64,000 nt of DNA from Sympetrum striolatum. Lineage: Eukaryota; Arthropoda; Insecta; Odonata; Libellulidae. The position numbers and the translations under genes were made by a program. Under the pieces are notes generated by a model, which saw only the letters and a program-made list of their open reading frames with translations, was not told where the DNA came from and searched no databases. Of the stretch, positions 52,055-64,000 are shown piece by piece. The stretch lies in contig OX388345.1 in NCBI GenBank assembly GCA_947579665.1, positions 69,989,454-70,053,453 on the forward strand, read 5' to 3'. The stretch's first letter is position 1. Each line of letters opens with the position of its first letter.

Positions 52055-55000
52055 CGATGATGGATAGAATATTTTTCCTTTGTCTTTTGGTTCGTGGCAA
52101 CTTACCTCGATCTTCATCTTGAATAGTAAACCTTATTTTCCCCTCAGAGCTGTTTGTTGTCAATGCTGAAATAAAGTTTGAACCTTGCTTTGGAATGATG
52201 GATTTATTGACAGAATTTAATATTTAATTAAACAGCGAATCATATTATTTTCGGCCCACGAATTATTAAGTGGTCACCGATAAAACATCCAGGTGTAAAG
52301 AGAGGGGCTTTGTTTTCGAAGAGCGGAAAAATTAGTTTTAAAGTTAATTTGGACAAACGAAAATATCGTTAAGTAAAAGACTCGTTATAATTAATGGGAC
52401 CTCAGAAATCTGGCTACGTGCAATTCTATTCATTGTGTAAGAGCACTGGTTTTATTTTCGTGTTAACGCTACCGTAAAGAAGTACATTACAGCAAATTAT
52501 GTAATATTTCCTTACCTCCTTATAAATAAAAACGTAAACAGTTTGAGAAATCATGGGAAATTGAAGTTTTCCTTCTGACCAGTGATCGTTTTATAGCTGG
52601 CATTATCCATTTGATTTTGCGTCGAGGAAGTAGAATTGTCGTCCTTGAGGAACAAGGCGTGTCTGTAAGTTATTTCCCCTACTGAGGTATATTGTGTTTA
52701 ACATTGGAGATGAGAACCGTATAAAAATAGGGATGTCGGAGGTGAAATGATAATAAAAGATGTGAGTAAATTTATAATATTCGCACTATCTCAAATCTTT
52801 AAGCGCTGAAATATTTTTATTTTAGAGGCTCTTAGGATTTCTTTAGACGCTACCACTAAAATTTGGATTGATTGAAAATTGCGAAAGTTAATTTTGAGTT
52901 TATACTTCTATCACTGACTCAAATATATCGGCATGATCGGCAGATACCCAATGCGCGAACACTTCTTTCTGATATCTGTTTAGTGCGCAGGTGTTTTTAT
53001 TTGGCTTGTTTGGTCATCATGTATGAATGTACAACTTACGGCATCTGTGAAGGTTAAGTAACTACAGATATGGGCATCATAAAGTGGCGAGGTATCGCGT
53101 TAGATTCATAAACAAATAAATAATTGGCAGTGGCCAAGAGGCAATGAGTAGCAGAGTTTTAAACAACTGAAGGTTGGCGATCTATCCGAGAATGAAAATC
53201 TTTTTTGGAAAGGGATACAATACCAAGAAAAGCAATATTGCGAAAATACAATAAACATGCAATATACTTCTACCGCAACAGCTAGTCACCGTCTCTGGTT
53301 AGTTTTACCGAAGTTGAGTAACATTGCAACTGTATTGCATCAGTGTACAACTTTCTATTTATATATTTTATGTTTTGGAAAATTGAAACATAAAAATTAA
53401 CTCAACTGAGCAGGCGCTAACTTGGTAGAATTATTAACCAAATTAAAACACGATACCGATATCGATTCAATAAACGATATTCAGTGGCATTGTATACAAG
53501 AGAGAAATTACCGCAAATTTTACGATTTTCTTACGTACATAATACGCATCACGCCAATCCCTTTGGCACGGATGAGTAGATGTTTGAGTTATATATAATC
53601 TAGTTAATGGTTTTATCTCGTTTGTTCCGATTTTTCTACTTCGCTCAGTCTAGGGTTATCCATTACTTGTATTAGTGTGATATTTTTAGTAAAAGAAATA
53701 TCAAATTGAGGCAAGAAATGTATAGAATAGAACGTTATTTAAATATTCGTGCATCATTTCATTTCTTTCTAAGAAATATTTGATGACGCCCTTCGCCAGG
53801 CAACCAAGTACTTTTTATAGTCGATGGAATAAGTTTATAACTTTATCGTTTATGTATTGCATTATTGTTTTCTTATTGCATTGCTCCTATATTTCGAAAG
53901 AGAAAGAAACCTATGGTCTTAAATCAGGAATGGCTTTAATTGAAAATACTACTTTCTTTTGCATTCCTCTATTTGTCGGTTTTGTGAGATGGGGAATCCC
54001 AGATTATAGGATTTAATATAGCAGGTGTCTTGCGAGGAAAGAGTTAAGCGATGTGGAAGGAGGAAATTTTATTTATTTCCCTCTAACTTGATTAAAATTC
54101 TTAACAGGTGAACACTTTTTCTATTAAACATTTCCTTCATTCTCGATTATCTCATTGCTTGAACATCGTTTGAAAGACTCACAAAAGGTTAGAAGTGTTA
54201 CGCAATGTGAATGAAATTTACCCGCATCTGATCGCAATTTTCAATCAAAGCTCCTCAAATACTTCAAATATTTCAGCATACGCTACTGCTCAGTGTAATT
54301 TAACGCTTGGAAGATAAACACCGAGTTCCTTTTCTTTCCGTTGTTAGATATGCAATTACGTCTGAGACGCGCAATGCAGCACGGCGATATTCGGGATTAA
54401 CGTGAGTTTAAGATGTGTGCTCATTGTCGTGACCTCATCTTCTCCAAGAAATTGAACTTTCTTTCTGGATTTCATCTTAGAAGAGGAAAGGTCATTTACG
54501 TGATTCCGGAGAGGAAATTATGTTTCCTATCATTTCGACGAAGGAATTTTCAGAAAACCATCATGTTGTCATTACGCTTCATCAGATACAAAATAGAGAA
54601 TGCATCCAAAGAATTACGTGCCTTTTTCAAATCTTACTGCGATGGGAGATGCAATGATCACAGATTTGCTTGAATCCTATGCATGCTCAAATTGCCGCTT
54701 TTACATAAAATATGCCATTTCTCGGATAACAAAAGTGATTTGTTCCGAATCCATCTTAGCCGAAATCTTTATTGGTCGGGATATAGTATCCTACAAGTGG
54801 CAGAATCTTTAAGTACGCCTAAGCACTGCCGAAATCTATAATTTGGTTCTTCTGAATTAACCATTTCACTCGAGTTTTCTAATATTTTTGGATACGATTT
54901 GGGTGAAATTATGTAATAATAATTTTAATATTCATGATCATATTTTTTATATTTGGTTATTCTACAAGTTAAATTTCTATTATATAGCATATATTGCTCA

Positions 55001-55494
55001 TGTTGTGATATATTTCAGACCATTTATTCAAATAACACTCTCTATCGTTGGTGTTGACCACGGAGCATCGTAACACTTGTAATCTGAAAATTTCATCAAA
55101 CTTGAGAAAAAATCATAAATCAGGAAGCGTTTCGTATATTATTATTACATGAACACTACAAGTAGATTAAAAATCTGGTGACAGTGTTTAAGAATTACAT
55201 ATTATACAATCATACATTCATACAGTCATACTTGGTCAAGTAATATATAGATATAGATAGTCCTAATCTAATCATACAGTTTAAATTTAGGGATAAACAC
55301 TATATCTGTCAGGCATTTGCCCACGGAGGGAGGGAAACTCCTCGGAAAACCTCCCACTGACAGAAGTCAAGACATATACATAATCCAAAATTTACAAATG
55401 TTATCCGATTCCATAAAAAAAATAGTGACTAATAATCTCACCGTCATAAATCTCAGAGAGTCAGCCAATCCTAACAGACTTTAATTAACAGCTA
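52055..55494. other. Gene-poor AT-rich sequence
   Basis: No exon-like frame, RNA gene or clear repeat was found, apart from the non-LTR 3' UTR expected at the right end. Confidence 0.45.
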
Positions 55495-55740
55495 TTACAG
55501 TTTATTTAACTTCGCCTTGAAGGTATGCACTAGGGAAGGGAATGGCTCAAATATACCTGCAGGGAGAGCGTTCCATTGATCTATTGTTCCATTGAGGAAG
55601 GGGAATTTAGCAATGTTATATGACGTATACATGAAGTTTGAATTCCTTTGATGTAGCGTTATTGAAATATCAAAATAAAAAAGATCTTGTTTCCTCAAAT
55701 AAATGATTAGTGATATATTTATCCTGTCACAAAATATCAC
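55495..55740 (-). pseudogene. 3' end of another non-LTR retrotransposon ORF
   Basis: The frame of 81 codons ends in FPFLNGTIDQWNALPAGIFE then PFPSLVHTFKAKLNKL and a stop. The pattern 'T-W-N-LP--I-----L--FK--L' at the very C-terminus is typical of reverse transcriptase ORF2 of CR1/jockey-like elements. The adjacent 55320-55494 is likely its 3' UTR. No upstream RT domain is legible, so the copy is 5'-truncated, as usual for these elements. Confidence 0.65.
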
Positions 55741-57529
55741 AAAGTTACTCCCAGTTCTGTGAATTTTGAATGGAGATGGTTTTAATTAGACTTTTCAAAT
55801 AACTATCAACTCAGAAAATAAGAAAGAAAGGGTATGGTGAAAGCGTATATAGTCCTGGGTACGAATTTCACAGGCCGATAAAAGTGAGAAAAGAGCCTGT
55901 CGTTACTTAAAGAAAAAATAAAATTTATTGCCAACGATCAGATCAATTCTACTCGTTCCTAGTCTGTGTACGTGCTACTTCGCGTCGGAAGCTGTGTCAT
56001 CAAATAAAACTTCCGAAGTAATTGATTCACGCGCAGGAAAATCGCCTACAAAGGGAAAAATTTTGCAACAGGAAATCGGTGAGTCAAGTCTCATTTTATA
56101 CAGTTAGAAGAATGGAGCTTGTTTTCGGTTCCTACTCTGGCAGCCGATGATCCGTATCACCAGACGCAAAAGTAAACAAATTTCTCATGAAAGTATTCTG
56201 ACTTTCGAAATTTTCTTGGAGATACAACTGACCGCGGAAACGGTTGCATGGATTTCATGAGATAACAACTATTTTTGGATCTCAACGTATCACAAATTGA
56301 TTACGACTAAACTCAAGTGTCTGCAACTCTGACTTATAAACACACATAAATATTTCTTTTAACGCTACATATATTATTAATATACATTCTGTATACATAT
56401 TATTATAAGTAAGCCTGGTGGAATTTTCCCTACATATGCACAAGTTATATACGCAATTAATATACGATACATACCTGATATATAGGGAATACTTATAGAA
56501 TTTTTTTTATCTTACACATATAATATAATGGAAAATTTCTTTAGCACAAGGTTTAAGAACGACATATGTAAAAATACTATTATTAAATTTAGACAACTAA
56601 AGAAATATGAAACGCCATTTAGACAACTAAGGAATTATAACAATTATGGTAAAATAGCATACAAGTATATGGTTCAAAGTTTATTTAGCAATATACCTGA
56701 AGACATATTAGGTGAAACTAAAAACTAAGCACTGTTAAAAAAACGTGTTATATCTAGGCTGTTAGACCAGAGAAATAAAACATAAAATTATTGTAAATTG
56801 ACTTAAATGTAGTAAAACCTTTTTTTAATTTTCTGATTTAATGTGGTATCTGTTGGTGTAATATTTTTAATTTTTGTCTGCCTAAATCAAGGCACCTCTT
56901 GACAAGCCATACATGGCTTAGGAGGACCTGAACTAAAATTGTATTTTCTTTCACGTACATAATACCTTGTTTATAAATAAGATGATATAAACTATTGTTG
57001 TAATATAATAATATAATATAATAAACGCTAAAGATAGCTCTTAAGTATTCTTAAATCTGACGGAAAATTAGATTATAAATTTTCATTTTACCCGCGGATA
57101 GGCAGATCCTATGCGAGGTCTTGAAAAAATGTATAATCTATACATATAAATGTTTGGCAACTACGTAAGTCCCTTATTTGTTGGACGACGTTTTATTTTC
57201 CGCAAGCTCGCTCGGTGAAACTTAAGGAAACGAGGGGGGTAGAAGAAACGAATGGTCATATCAAAATGGTTCCCGCCCATTCTTTCTTTCTGGAAAGAAA
57301 TAAACGTCCGATAGTCAAAGTGTATTTTAGGATTAGGAAACTTAAGGGAAATAGTTTTTTGGATTACTAATATGTTTCTGGAACTATATTGATTTAGAAT
57401 TATTTCAATTGTGCAATATCCTTTTGATGGCCAAGGACTAGCCAAACGTCATTTACCGTTGGTAATACGTAATCAGCTTATCCACTCCTTTTTATTGGCA
57501 TACAATCACAGAACAGCTTTAACAGTAAT
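55741..57529. other. AT-rich sequence, possible old element near 56500-57000
   Basis: A 66-codon frame (56528-56728) ends in YKYMVQSLFSNIPEDILGET; about 170 bp later comes 'aggcacctcttgacaagcca' and 'ggcttaggaggacctgaact', which resembles a retrotransposon 3' UTR. Not enough to name an element. Confidence 0.3.
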
Positions 57530-58520
57530 CTTTTTTGGGTGATGGTCACTCCTGGGGATCGAACTTCGGACCGTTTCCATAGAAGATGAACGCACTTTCT
57601 TTTTTTGCTTTCCGGAGTTTATATATTATTTTCTAGTCGATAGACCCTGCCGGGAATCAAACTCTCAACAGTTTTTCTCTAAGGCGACTACGAATATCAC
57701 TTTACTTTCTGGGGCATAAATATATATAATGGAATGATATCTGTTATTATTTGTCTATTCAAGGTATTACTTGTACATTAATAGGGATGCATCCCCTTCG
57801 CCTTATTAATGAAAGACTTCTAATTTTACTTCCCTCGATTATTTCCATATTTAATACTTCCTATGAACCTTCATATTAATTCCGGCAATGGACCTGGTGA
57901 CAGACTCCTATTAATAGAGTAAACAGGTAAATTTGGTGACATTGGTAAGCTCGTGATGAATTTTCAAACACCCATTAAGCAATTCCAGCGGTTACATAGA
58001 ATCAAACTGGCTTAGAGAAAGCTCTTGCATTCACTTCTCTACAGAGAAAACGTAATTTATTTTCTTTCACTGTAAATTGCGTTACAGATTTTTGAAAATA
58101 ATCACGAACTTACCAGTGTCACGAAATTATCAATGTTTATCCTACTGGTAAAACTAACCGGTGTTAATTTTTTTTGGGTGATGGAAACCACCAGGAATCG
58201 AACCCGGACCGCTTTTCTCTAAGGCGAAAGGGAGTCCTCCTGCTTTAAGAGACCTATTTATGTATTAAAGAAGAGTATTAGTTATTATTGATCTTATCGG
58301 CTATTATTTAATGCCTTATTTTATTTAATTCGATTTAGTTCCATTATTTCCACAATTCTTATTAATGAAGGACATTTAATTATATTTCCTACTTTTTTGC
58401 AATAATATCTCCATATTCAACTTATAAATTCCAATGATAGTAATCTGTAGTAATATTTTTGGTTAAGGACCCCACGGGGACTCGAACATCGGACCGCATC
58501 CCTCAAAGGTGAACTTGCTT
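57530..58520 (-). mobile_element. Cluster of four tRNA-like/SINE-like segments
   Basis: B-box-like words occur on the minus strand at about 57551-57570, 57651-57664, 58191-58205 (gggttcgattcctgg, the best) and 58471-58490. The first and third are followed on the minus strand by 'ccatcacccaaaaaa', a shared A-rich tail. The copies are part of longer diverged duplications (57805-57890 resembles 58350-58435). Confidence 0.55.
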
Positions 58521-59815
58521 CCAAATATAATTATTATTATGCCATAACTGGAAATTATTTATTATGCCATAACTTATCAACGATGAACATTGAATTCTAT
58601 TTCCTCTAATTAACTGACATCTCCCGGAAAAACCCCTTTTACCGCCATTCCATAACGTAATCACAACATCGATTCAAAAGCAAATCTTCGTGCGGCCGCA
58701 TTCCGTTCTGCAAGACGCATTTTCCCTCTCAGCACAATATCCCGAGGAAGAGTCTTGGAATAAATCCTCCCATATGGGAAGGAGGAAAAATTTTCCCCGT
58801 GAATGAAGCGTGTTGATGCAGGCCCCCGAGGAGTTGTGCAGCACCGAGCACATCATCAACCGCACACACTTTAACAACGCTCCCCACGCTTGCCAAAGCT
58901 GCAGAGAATGCATCCCTTCAAGGGCATGCGATGCGAGAGCTCTAGCATAGATTTCGCAATGAAAATCGTAGCCCTGAGAAGCTGGAGAAAACGGATTCCG
59001 TTATTTTGCGCGCAAAGCCGCTTTCCTCCGCCACCGCGAGAGGGCATTCGTGTCAGTCGCGGAGGTAATCAAAGGCAATCCGAATTCGAGATGGATCAGG
59101 TAGCGGGGTTTATCGCGGGTGGTGGTTTCTTTCCCCCGCGGTCTTATGCGTCTTTTCCCTTTTAATTGATGGCCCCATATGGGATGGACCGCCACCGCTG
59201 CCAACCTCGGTTTACCAGAGCGGTCTCCTTTTGAAGAGTTTACCACCGGCGAATCGTGCACTATCTGCCCTTTCGGTGGAGATATTGAACAAGGAAGGCA
59301 CTCTCTAGTTATGCCCCGCATCTCCGCGCTTCCAAGCCCGGGGGGTGTCCAACCCTTTTTGATCATCGATACCAATGTAGCGATGTCGTCACTGGATCTA
59401 GCAAATTTTACTTTCAATCACCGACTTTTTTCTGTTGAAGTAACATCTCTCGCCTTGAAAAACATGTTTTGCTGAATTTGCTGAAACCTCTTGACGTAAC
59501 ATGTTTCACTAACTTTAAAATAAAAATACCAATAGGTTCGATTTATAAAATGATTATTAAATATAATATGTTTATTGCCGGAACAGATAGGGTAAACATT
59601 GGCAATTTCGTAATAAATTTATTTAAATTTACGCAATTTACATTGATGAAATTGGCTGAAATTTTGGCATAGAGAAGACTCTTACTTTCACTTCTCTACA
59701 CTTCTTTCTTTCTCTAGAAAACTCCATTTATTTCATTTAGCTGTAAACTGTGTAAAGGATGTTTAAAAATGTATCACGAACATACCAATGTCACAAAATA
59801 ACCAATCTATACCCT
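57990..59815 (+). repeat. Diverged long direct repeat (two ~150 bp copies)
   Basis: 57990-58140 and 59645-59810 share 'ggc-tagag-aa', 'cacttctctaca', 'ttattt', 'ctgtaaa-tg-gt', 'atcacgaac-taccagtgtcac' type words in the same order. Spacing is about 1.66 kb. Probably two copies of one old element. Confidence 0.55.
58620..59420. other. CpG-rich block, no gene recognised
   Basis: GC-rich, with frames of 138 (minus, 59001-59417) and 98 (plus, 59179-59475) codons in opposite directions. Neither has a recognisable domain or splice context. Confidence 0.4.
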
Positions 59816-60290
59816 ATTTATTTTTGAAGCATGTTAAATTTATATCTCTTAATATAATATTTGACTTATTTTTAAGTTTAATTGATGATAAATTTTAAAT
59901 TAATATTATAGATCTCATGTTTAATTTCTGGACAGATATTATATTTTTAGAAGCAAATTTAATCTGTATTACTTTCGAACTACTTTAGTAATATTAAATC
60001 CGTGCGGCTTTTTATTTACTTTTTACAGTATATCTAACGACTCATTTTAAATTAAATTAGCACTTCTGCTTTCGATCAGCTCTGGGCCACCCAGTAGCTA
60101 ATTATTCCTTGAAGGTTTCACACAACTTTCTGTCCTAACGCTTCATAACTGAGTTAAAAACATATTTATTTTCGATTGCAATCTACACTAAAACGTCAAA
60201 CACTTTACTAATTTCGGTAGTAGTTGCAGCAATGCAATCGCAATGAGGATTTTAGATTATTTCCAAGGAAAAACGGACTTGAAAAAAGGC

Positions 60291-60364
60291 TGACAGGGCC
60301 GGGAATCAAACCCGGGATCTTCCTCTAACCGGGAGGCTGCCTTAACCATCTAGGCTACCCGACC
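60291..60364 (-). mobile_element. tRNA-like sequence, SINE head or tRNA pseudogene
   Basis: The minus strand folds as a tRNA: perfect 4 bp D stem (gcct/aggc) around agatggtta, perfect 5 bp T stem (ccggg/cccgg) around tttgatt, and acceptor stem with one or two mismatches. The anticodon stem pairs four of five and the loop reads ccggtta, so base 33 is C instead of the invariant U. That, and the acceptor mismatches, argue against a working tRNA (nominal anticodon GGT). Confidence 0.65.
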
Positions 60365-63238
60365 AGAACATTTCAATAAGCCGTTATGTGTAAAGTCACC
60401 TTTACCCTTTCCTTATTTAGATTATTTATTAATATTTAACGAAGTTTATCATCTACAACTCACGAAATTATTTTTGAAATAAATTCTTCCTTCTGGAGGT
60501 AAAAGTTTGGAAAACAGAGTTCTGAACAGACTCGAGTCCACTTATAGTGAGGTGGGTGCACATATAAAATTCTAGCAAAAAATACAGCAGGATTCTCGTA
60601 TCCCTGAGCTTTGACCTTTTTTGATGATACTTTTCACTACTAGTATTTTTTTAAGGAAAAAGGGAGGAAAATGCACCATTCCATTTTTTGTTTCTCACTG
60701 ATGTTCGTGACTGTGATGAGATGAAAGCTACCGAATTGGGAATCATGCTGAATATTGGCATTAAATTTGGTGACTCCTTACCGAGTTCTACGAAAAGGTT
60801 TATTTATAGTCATTGTGTTGTACTTACATGAACTTTACATTCGTATTGTTACTCATTGAGGGAATCAAGCTCACTCCTCATCTAGCCTCGTAAACCTCAT
60901 TCCCTCTCCAAAGCTATTGGTAGCTAACGACGGAGAGATGAGCCTCAAGTTGTTCCGGGATTGACAGTGTGTAGAGAGACATCGAACAGTGGTACTTCGT
61001 CGTCCTGTTTTGGAGATTTTTGGAACCTTTTCGGTAACTTCGGAAGCGCTAAAAATGATCTATAATCGTAATTATATATATTAGTATTTTCATTTAAAAT
61101 TTTAAAATAAGTCTTGGAACAAATCGGATAATGTTTGCGGAAATAACATCGTTGTGATATGCTGTGTACATTCACAGTAGCTTGTACAAAGAAAACCCTT
61201 GACCTAACCTTCTCCTCGTTTCTTTTCTTTATTCTCTTCCCATTCGCTCGTTATGCTTGAGTGATTCGCAGATTCAAATCGCGATTTCAAAGTTAAGACA
61301 TCACGGTCGTCGTAATTTCTAAGAACTCACGAGCAGTTATGATAAAAAATAGGCGAGAGCCATGGTTTCCAGAAAATGTTCGCAACGCACCAACAGAATT
61401 AAGGGGCTGTTGCTTTGCATAGAATATAATTTCTTATGGGAACCATTCCTTATGCATTATTCCCTCGTTGTCGAATTCTTCTAAAATTAATACAATATCC
61501 GAAAATTCTTATTCTTGGATAGCTCGGGAATTTTCCTTGGAAAACTGGAAAATCTTGTCTTTTATGTAACATTTTTTCCATAAATATGTTTTTAAATCTG
61601 AATCAGCGTTATATTCGCGATAAATTTCAGAATCGAACTTTTAAGGTTATAGTTCCATGTTTTCTTTGATTTTTCTACAGAAGTACTATGCTAGAGGATT
61701 GAGGCTTCTCTAATAGCTGCTATAAACGAATAAGTAGAAAACAGATATGCAATATGTTGGGTTTACAATCATAAGCAATTACTTCTAGAAACTTGGGCTA
61801 TGCGGTGAATTTCTTAACGATGAAACCGAGTCCTGATATTAATAATATTAGCAGTAACTTTAATACCCTAAAATGTTTGCGATTATTCGAATCAGTGCTT
61901 GAAAAATTTACTAATTAAGTAATAAGGTTTAGAAAAAATAATTTTTGGCGTAAGCTCCACTGCAAAAGGTAACAAAACATCACATTAATAAATACCTACA
62001 AAAATTTACATATGTAAATTCTAGTAAGAAATGTATGCGTCTAAAGCATGTAATATGCAATAAACGTATATGAAACTTTAATACATAATAACTGATAAAT
62101 ATAAAAAAACTATCATATAATAAGTAATAGATTTCAAAAATTAATGTATGATAAGTATACATTTACGAAATAAATAACATATAATAGATACTTGCAAAAA
62201 CTACAAACAAAGTCCTGAAATTACGTCCCGGTATGAAAATGTGGAAGTTTACCTTCCCATTATCTTAAAAGCTTCAAAGTATCTGAAGCTCGTAATTAAA
62301 GTAATTACCTAAGAAAATCTCGGTCTACGTAATTGTATCCCAATGGAGTCCATGGATTTAATTAAATGTATATCGAATTTGAAACTAAAAAGACATGTAA
62401 AATAGGCACGTACAGATCATTTACTACCCCTTTATTAAGCCAAGACTTATTGAAAGCGAGATTAATACATTGGCTGTGACGTGAAGGACAAAAAACTAAC
62501 GATATAAAGATAAGCTTGTAAGGAGCCATAGGTCGTCAAGGCAATAATTCATTTTCAATGTCGCCTTTTGTTAACCGAAAGATTGAATTTTTCAGACGTG
62601 GAGTCACCGCTTATAAATGCCCTCAGACAGTCAAAATCGACGGGACAACTTGTTCACCTTTGTTAGCGAGGGTGAAAGCTGTATTGAAAGTTTTTCGGCA
62701 CTCCCGTTTGCTGAGGTCAAAGCTAAGCTCGTAGCGTGTGAAAGTAATTCATCACCGGTTTAACTGGGTATTGTCAGGGAATATGGTGGTGTGATTGCAG
62801 CATACTCGGTAGCTGATGGATAGCCACACTTCTAGGAACTATAAGAACTGATTGCAATCTCATTGACTTTTCGTTGCTGGATTAGCTTGCAGGCTGATGT
62901 TACGCTTAATTCACTCGCCCACTACTTATTGATTCTATTGCCCGAGTATCATCGATGGCAATGGTAACTAGCTTTCCCTTTAGTTTTTCATCGCTGGGCG
63001 AAAAAAGTACTGTTGATTCCACTTCGATATCGGAGCTGCGCTTATTTCGCTGAGGATGGCTGTAAATTACCAAATTTTTGATTTTCATTGGTAAAATGAC
63101 AGATTGAATCACGTCATTTCACTGCAGAATTTAGGATATTTAATATTGTAGAGGTATTGTATTTTGCCAAGACACATTATGAGACTTAGACATGTCTCGT
63201 AAAGTAATTAGCATCAGAAAACTCGGTTAGGTGGGTCT
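60365..63238. other. Gene-poor sequence, nothing recognised
   Basis: No exon, RNA gene or element could be supported. Confidence 0.45.
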
Positions 63239-63860
63239 AAAAAAATTATAAGGCGTCCTTTCAGATTTTTGGTAACTATGGTATTCCATACGACAGTTGC
63301 TTGTATCATTCTTCTTCAAAGAGGAATCTCTGCATTTATATTATTTACATTTAATGTAAATTGGACGTGACTTTATTCGTTTCTTTCATTTATGCAACTT
63401 TTCAGTAATGGATGTTTAGTCAGGTTATGTATTATTTGATAGGAGGCTACTACGAGATATTTAAATTATCCATTATGTATTTCATTAGGGGTCGTACACA
63501 AATTACGTAACGCAAAATTCTCCAATTTTCGACTCCCCCCTACCCCCACATAACGCCTGGCTCCCCGTCTCCCTGCGTAACAGGACCGTAACGCCTGGCC
63601 GGACCCCCCCTCTCCCCAAATTGCCTTACGTTATTTATGTACGTCCCCTTACGAAGTAAGGAATGATTATTAAATTTTATTAATTAAATTAATTAATTTA
63701 CTTTCATACAATTTTTTCCATATACCTTCGTGCAGAAAATTAGCTTCTCTGAATGGTGGGACTAAAAAAAATATAATGTGTCCTTTCAGATTTTTGGTAA
63801 CTTTGGTATTCCATACGTCAGTTGATTGGTTTATTCTTCTTCAATGAGGAATATCTGCAG
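63239..63860 (+). repeat. ~95 bp direct repeat flanking the 161 bp MITE
   Basis: 63239-63334 and 63762-63858 share 'cctttcagatttttggtaac', then 'tggtattccatacg-cagttg' and 'attcttcttcaa-gaggaat-tctgc'. Identity is high, about nine in ten by eye. Confidence 0.8.
63488..63648. mobile_element. Short MITE, 'ggggtcgtacacaaattacg' ends, PIF/Harbinger-like
   Basis: 161 bp with inverted ends: ggggtcgtacacaaattacg at left, cgttatttatgtacgtcccc at right. It is flanked by TTA at 63485-63487 and 63649-63651, the three-base target type of PIF/Harbinger elements. The interior is C-rich with two copies of 'taacgcctgg'. It sits between two copies of an ~95 bp direct repeat. Confidence 0.8.
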
Positions 63861-63924
63861 GTAATACGGCCACTTTGCTAATAATAATATGTATCTATAT
63901 ATTAAAGTTGTGGGCTCAATATTG

Positions 63925-64000
63925 GCTAAGCCAGATCGTTAAGATTAGGCGAATAAGATCCAGGATTCGATTCCCAGTGGAAGCTAGTGATCCAAATTAC
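63925..64000 (+). mobile_element. tRNA-derived SINE, cut by the window end
   Basis: A-box-like 'tggctaagccagatcg' at about 63932 and B-box 'ggattcgattccc' at 63963-63975, 30 bp apart as in tRNA promoters. A single diverged copy; the rest is beyond the window. Confidence 0.6.

Noticed and set aside
51954..52163. 69-codon minus frame rich in Tyr/Ile
   Set aside because: Translation of the AT microsatellite.
59001..59417. 138-codon minus frame
   Set aside because: GC-rich block with an opposing frame; no domain recognised and no splice sites that would support an exon.
60291..60364. Functional tRNA gene
   Set aside because: C instead of U at position 33 and acceptor-stem mismatches; the context fits a SINE or pseudogene.

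Overview
The window is nuclear DNA from an animal, most likely an arthropod and probably an insect. Genes are split by many introns with GT-AG borders, and four conserved animal genes can be read directly. Non-LTR retrotransposon, mariner, MITE and tRNA-derived SINE remnants are common. One run of 200 N (22856-23055) marks a scaffold join. Nothing looks bacterial, viral or organellar. The species cannot be named from what I can read.

Layout. 1-19.5 kb has no recognisable exon. It alternates between CpG-rich, unique-looking blocks and AT-rich blocks, with a dead non-LTR retrotransposon (5.5-6.6 kb), a degenerate ~155-170 bp tandem array (7.4-8.8 kb) and several inverted-repeat elements. From 19.5 to 22.9 kb four exons on + encode part of the amino-terminal domain of a kainate-type ionotropic glutamate receptor; the fourth runs into the N gap. 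Directly after the gap lies a very large inverted repeat with two ~1.27 kb arms around a 431 bp spacer (23.06-26.04 kb). SNX16 (sorting nexin 16, +, six exons) follows at 26.5-28.75 kb. TWNK (Twinkle, the mitochondrial DNA helicase, -, ten exons, 754 aa) lies at 31.2-39.4 kb and converges on SNX16; three of its introns hold DNA-transposon remnants. ATG10 (autophagy E2-like enzyme, -, one uninterrupted frame of 206 aa) lies at 43.2-43.8 kb. Between TWNK and ATG10 are a tandem-repeat element (40.76-41.4 kb) and two spliceable minus-strand frames of unknown identity (41.6-42.4 kb). 44-64 kb is gene-poor: two CpG-rich islands, an 80 bp (AT)n tract, MITEs, SINE-like sequences and the 3' end of another non-LTR element.

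The genes do not form one pathway. The receptor acts at synapses, SNX16 on endosomes, Twinkle in the mitochondrial nucleoid and ATG10 in autophagosome formation. The main surprises are structural: the receptor gene stops at a gap next to a near-perfect 3 kb palindrome and does not resume in the window, and the left third carries several unusual repeat architectures. Exon borders come from reading splice sites and frame by eye; family names come from recalled protein families, with no database search.
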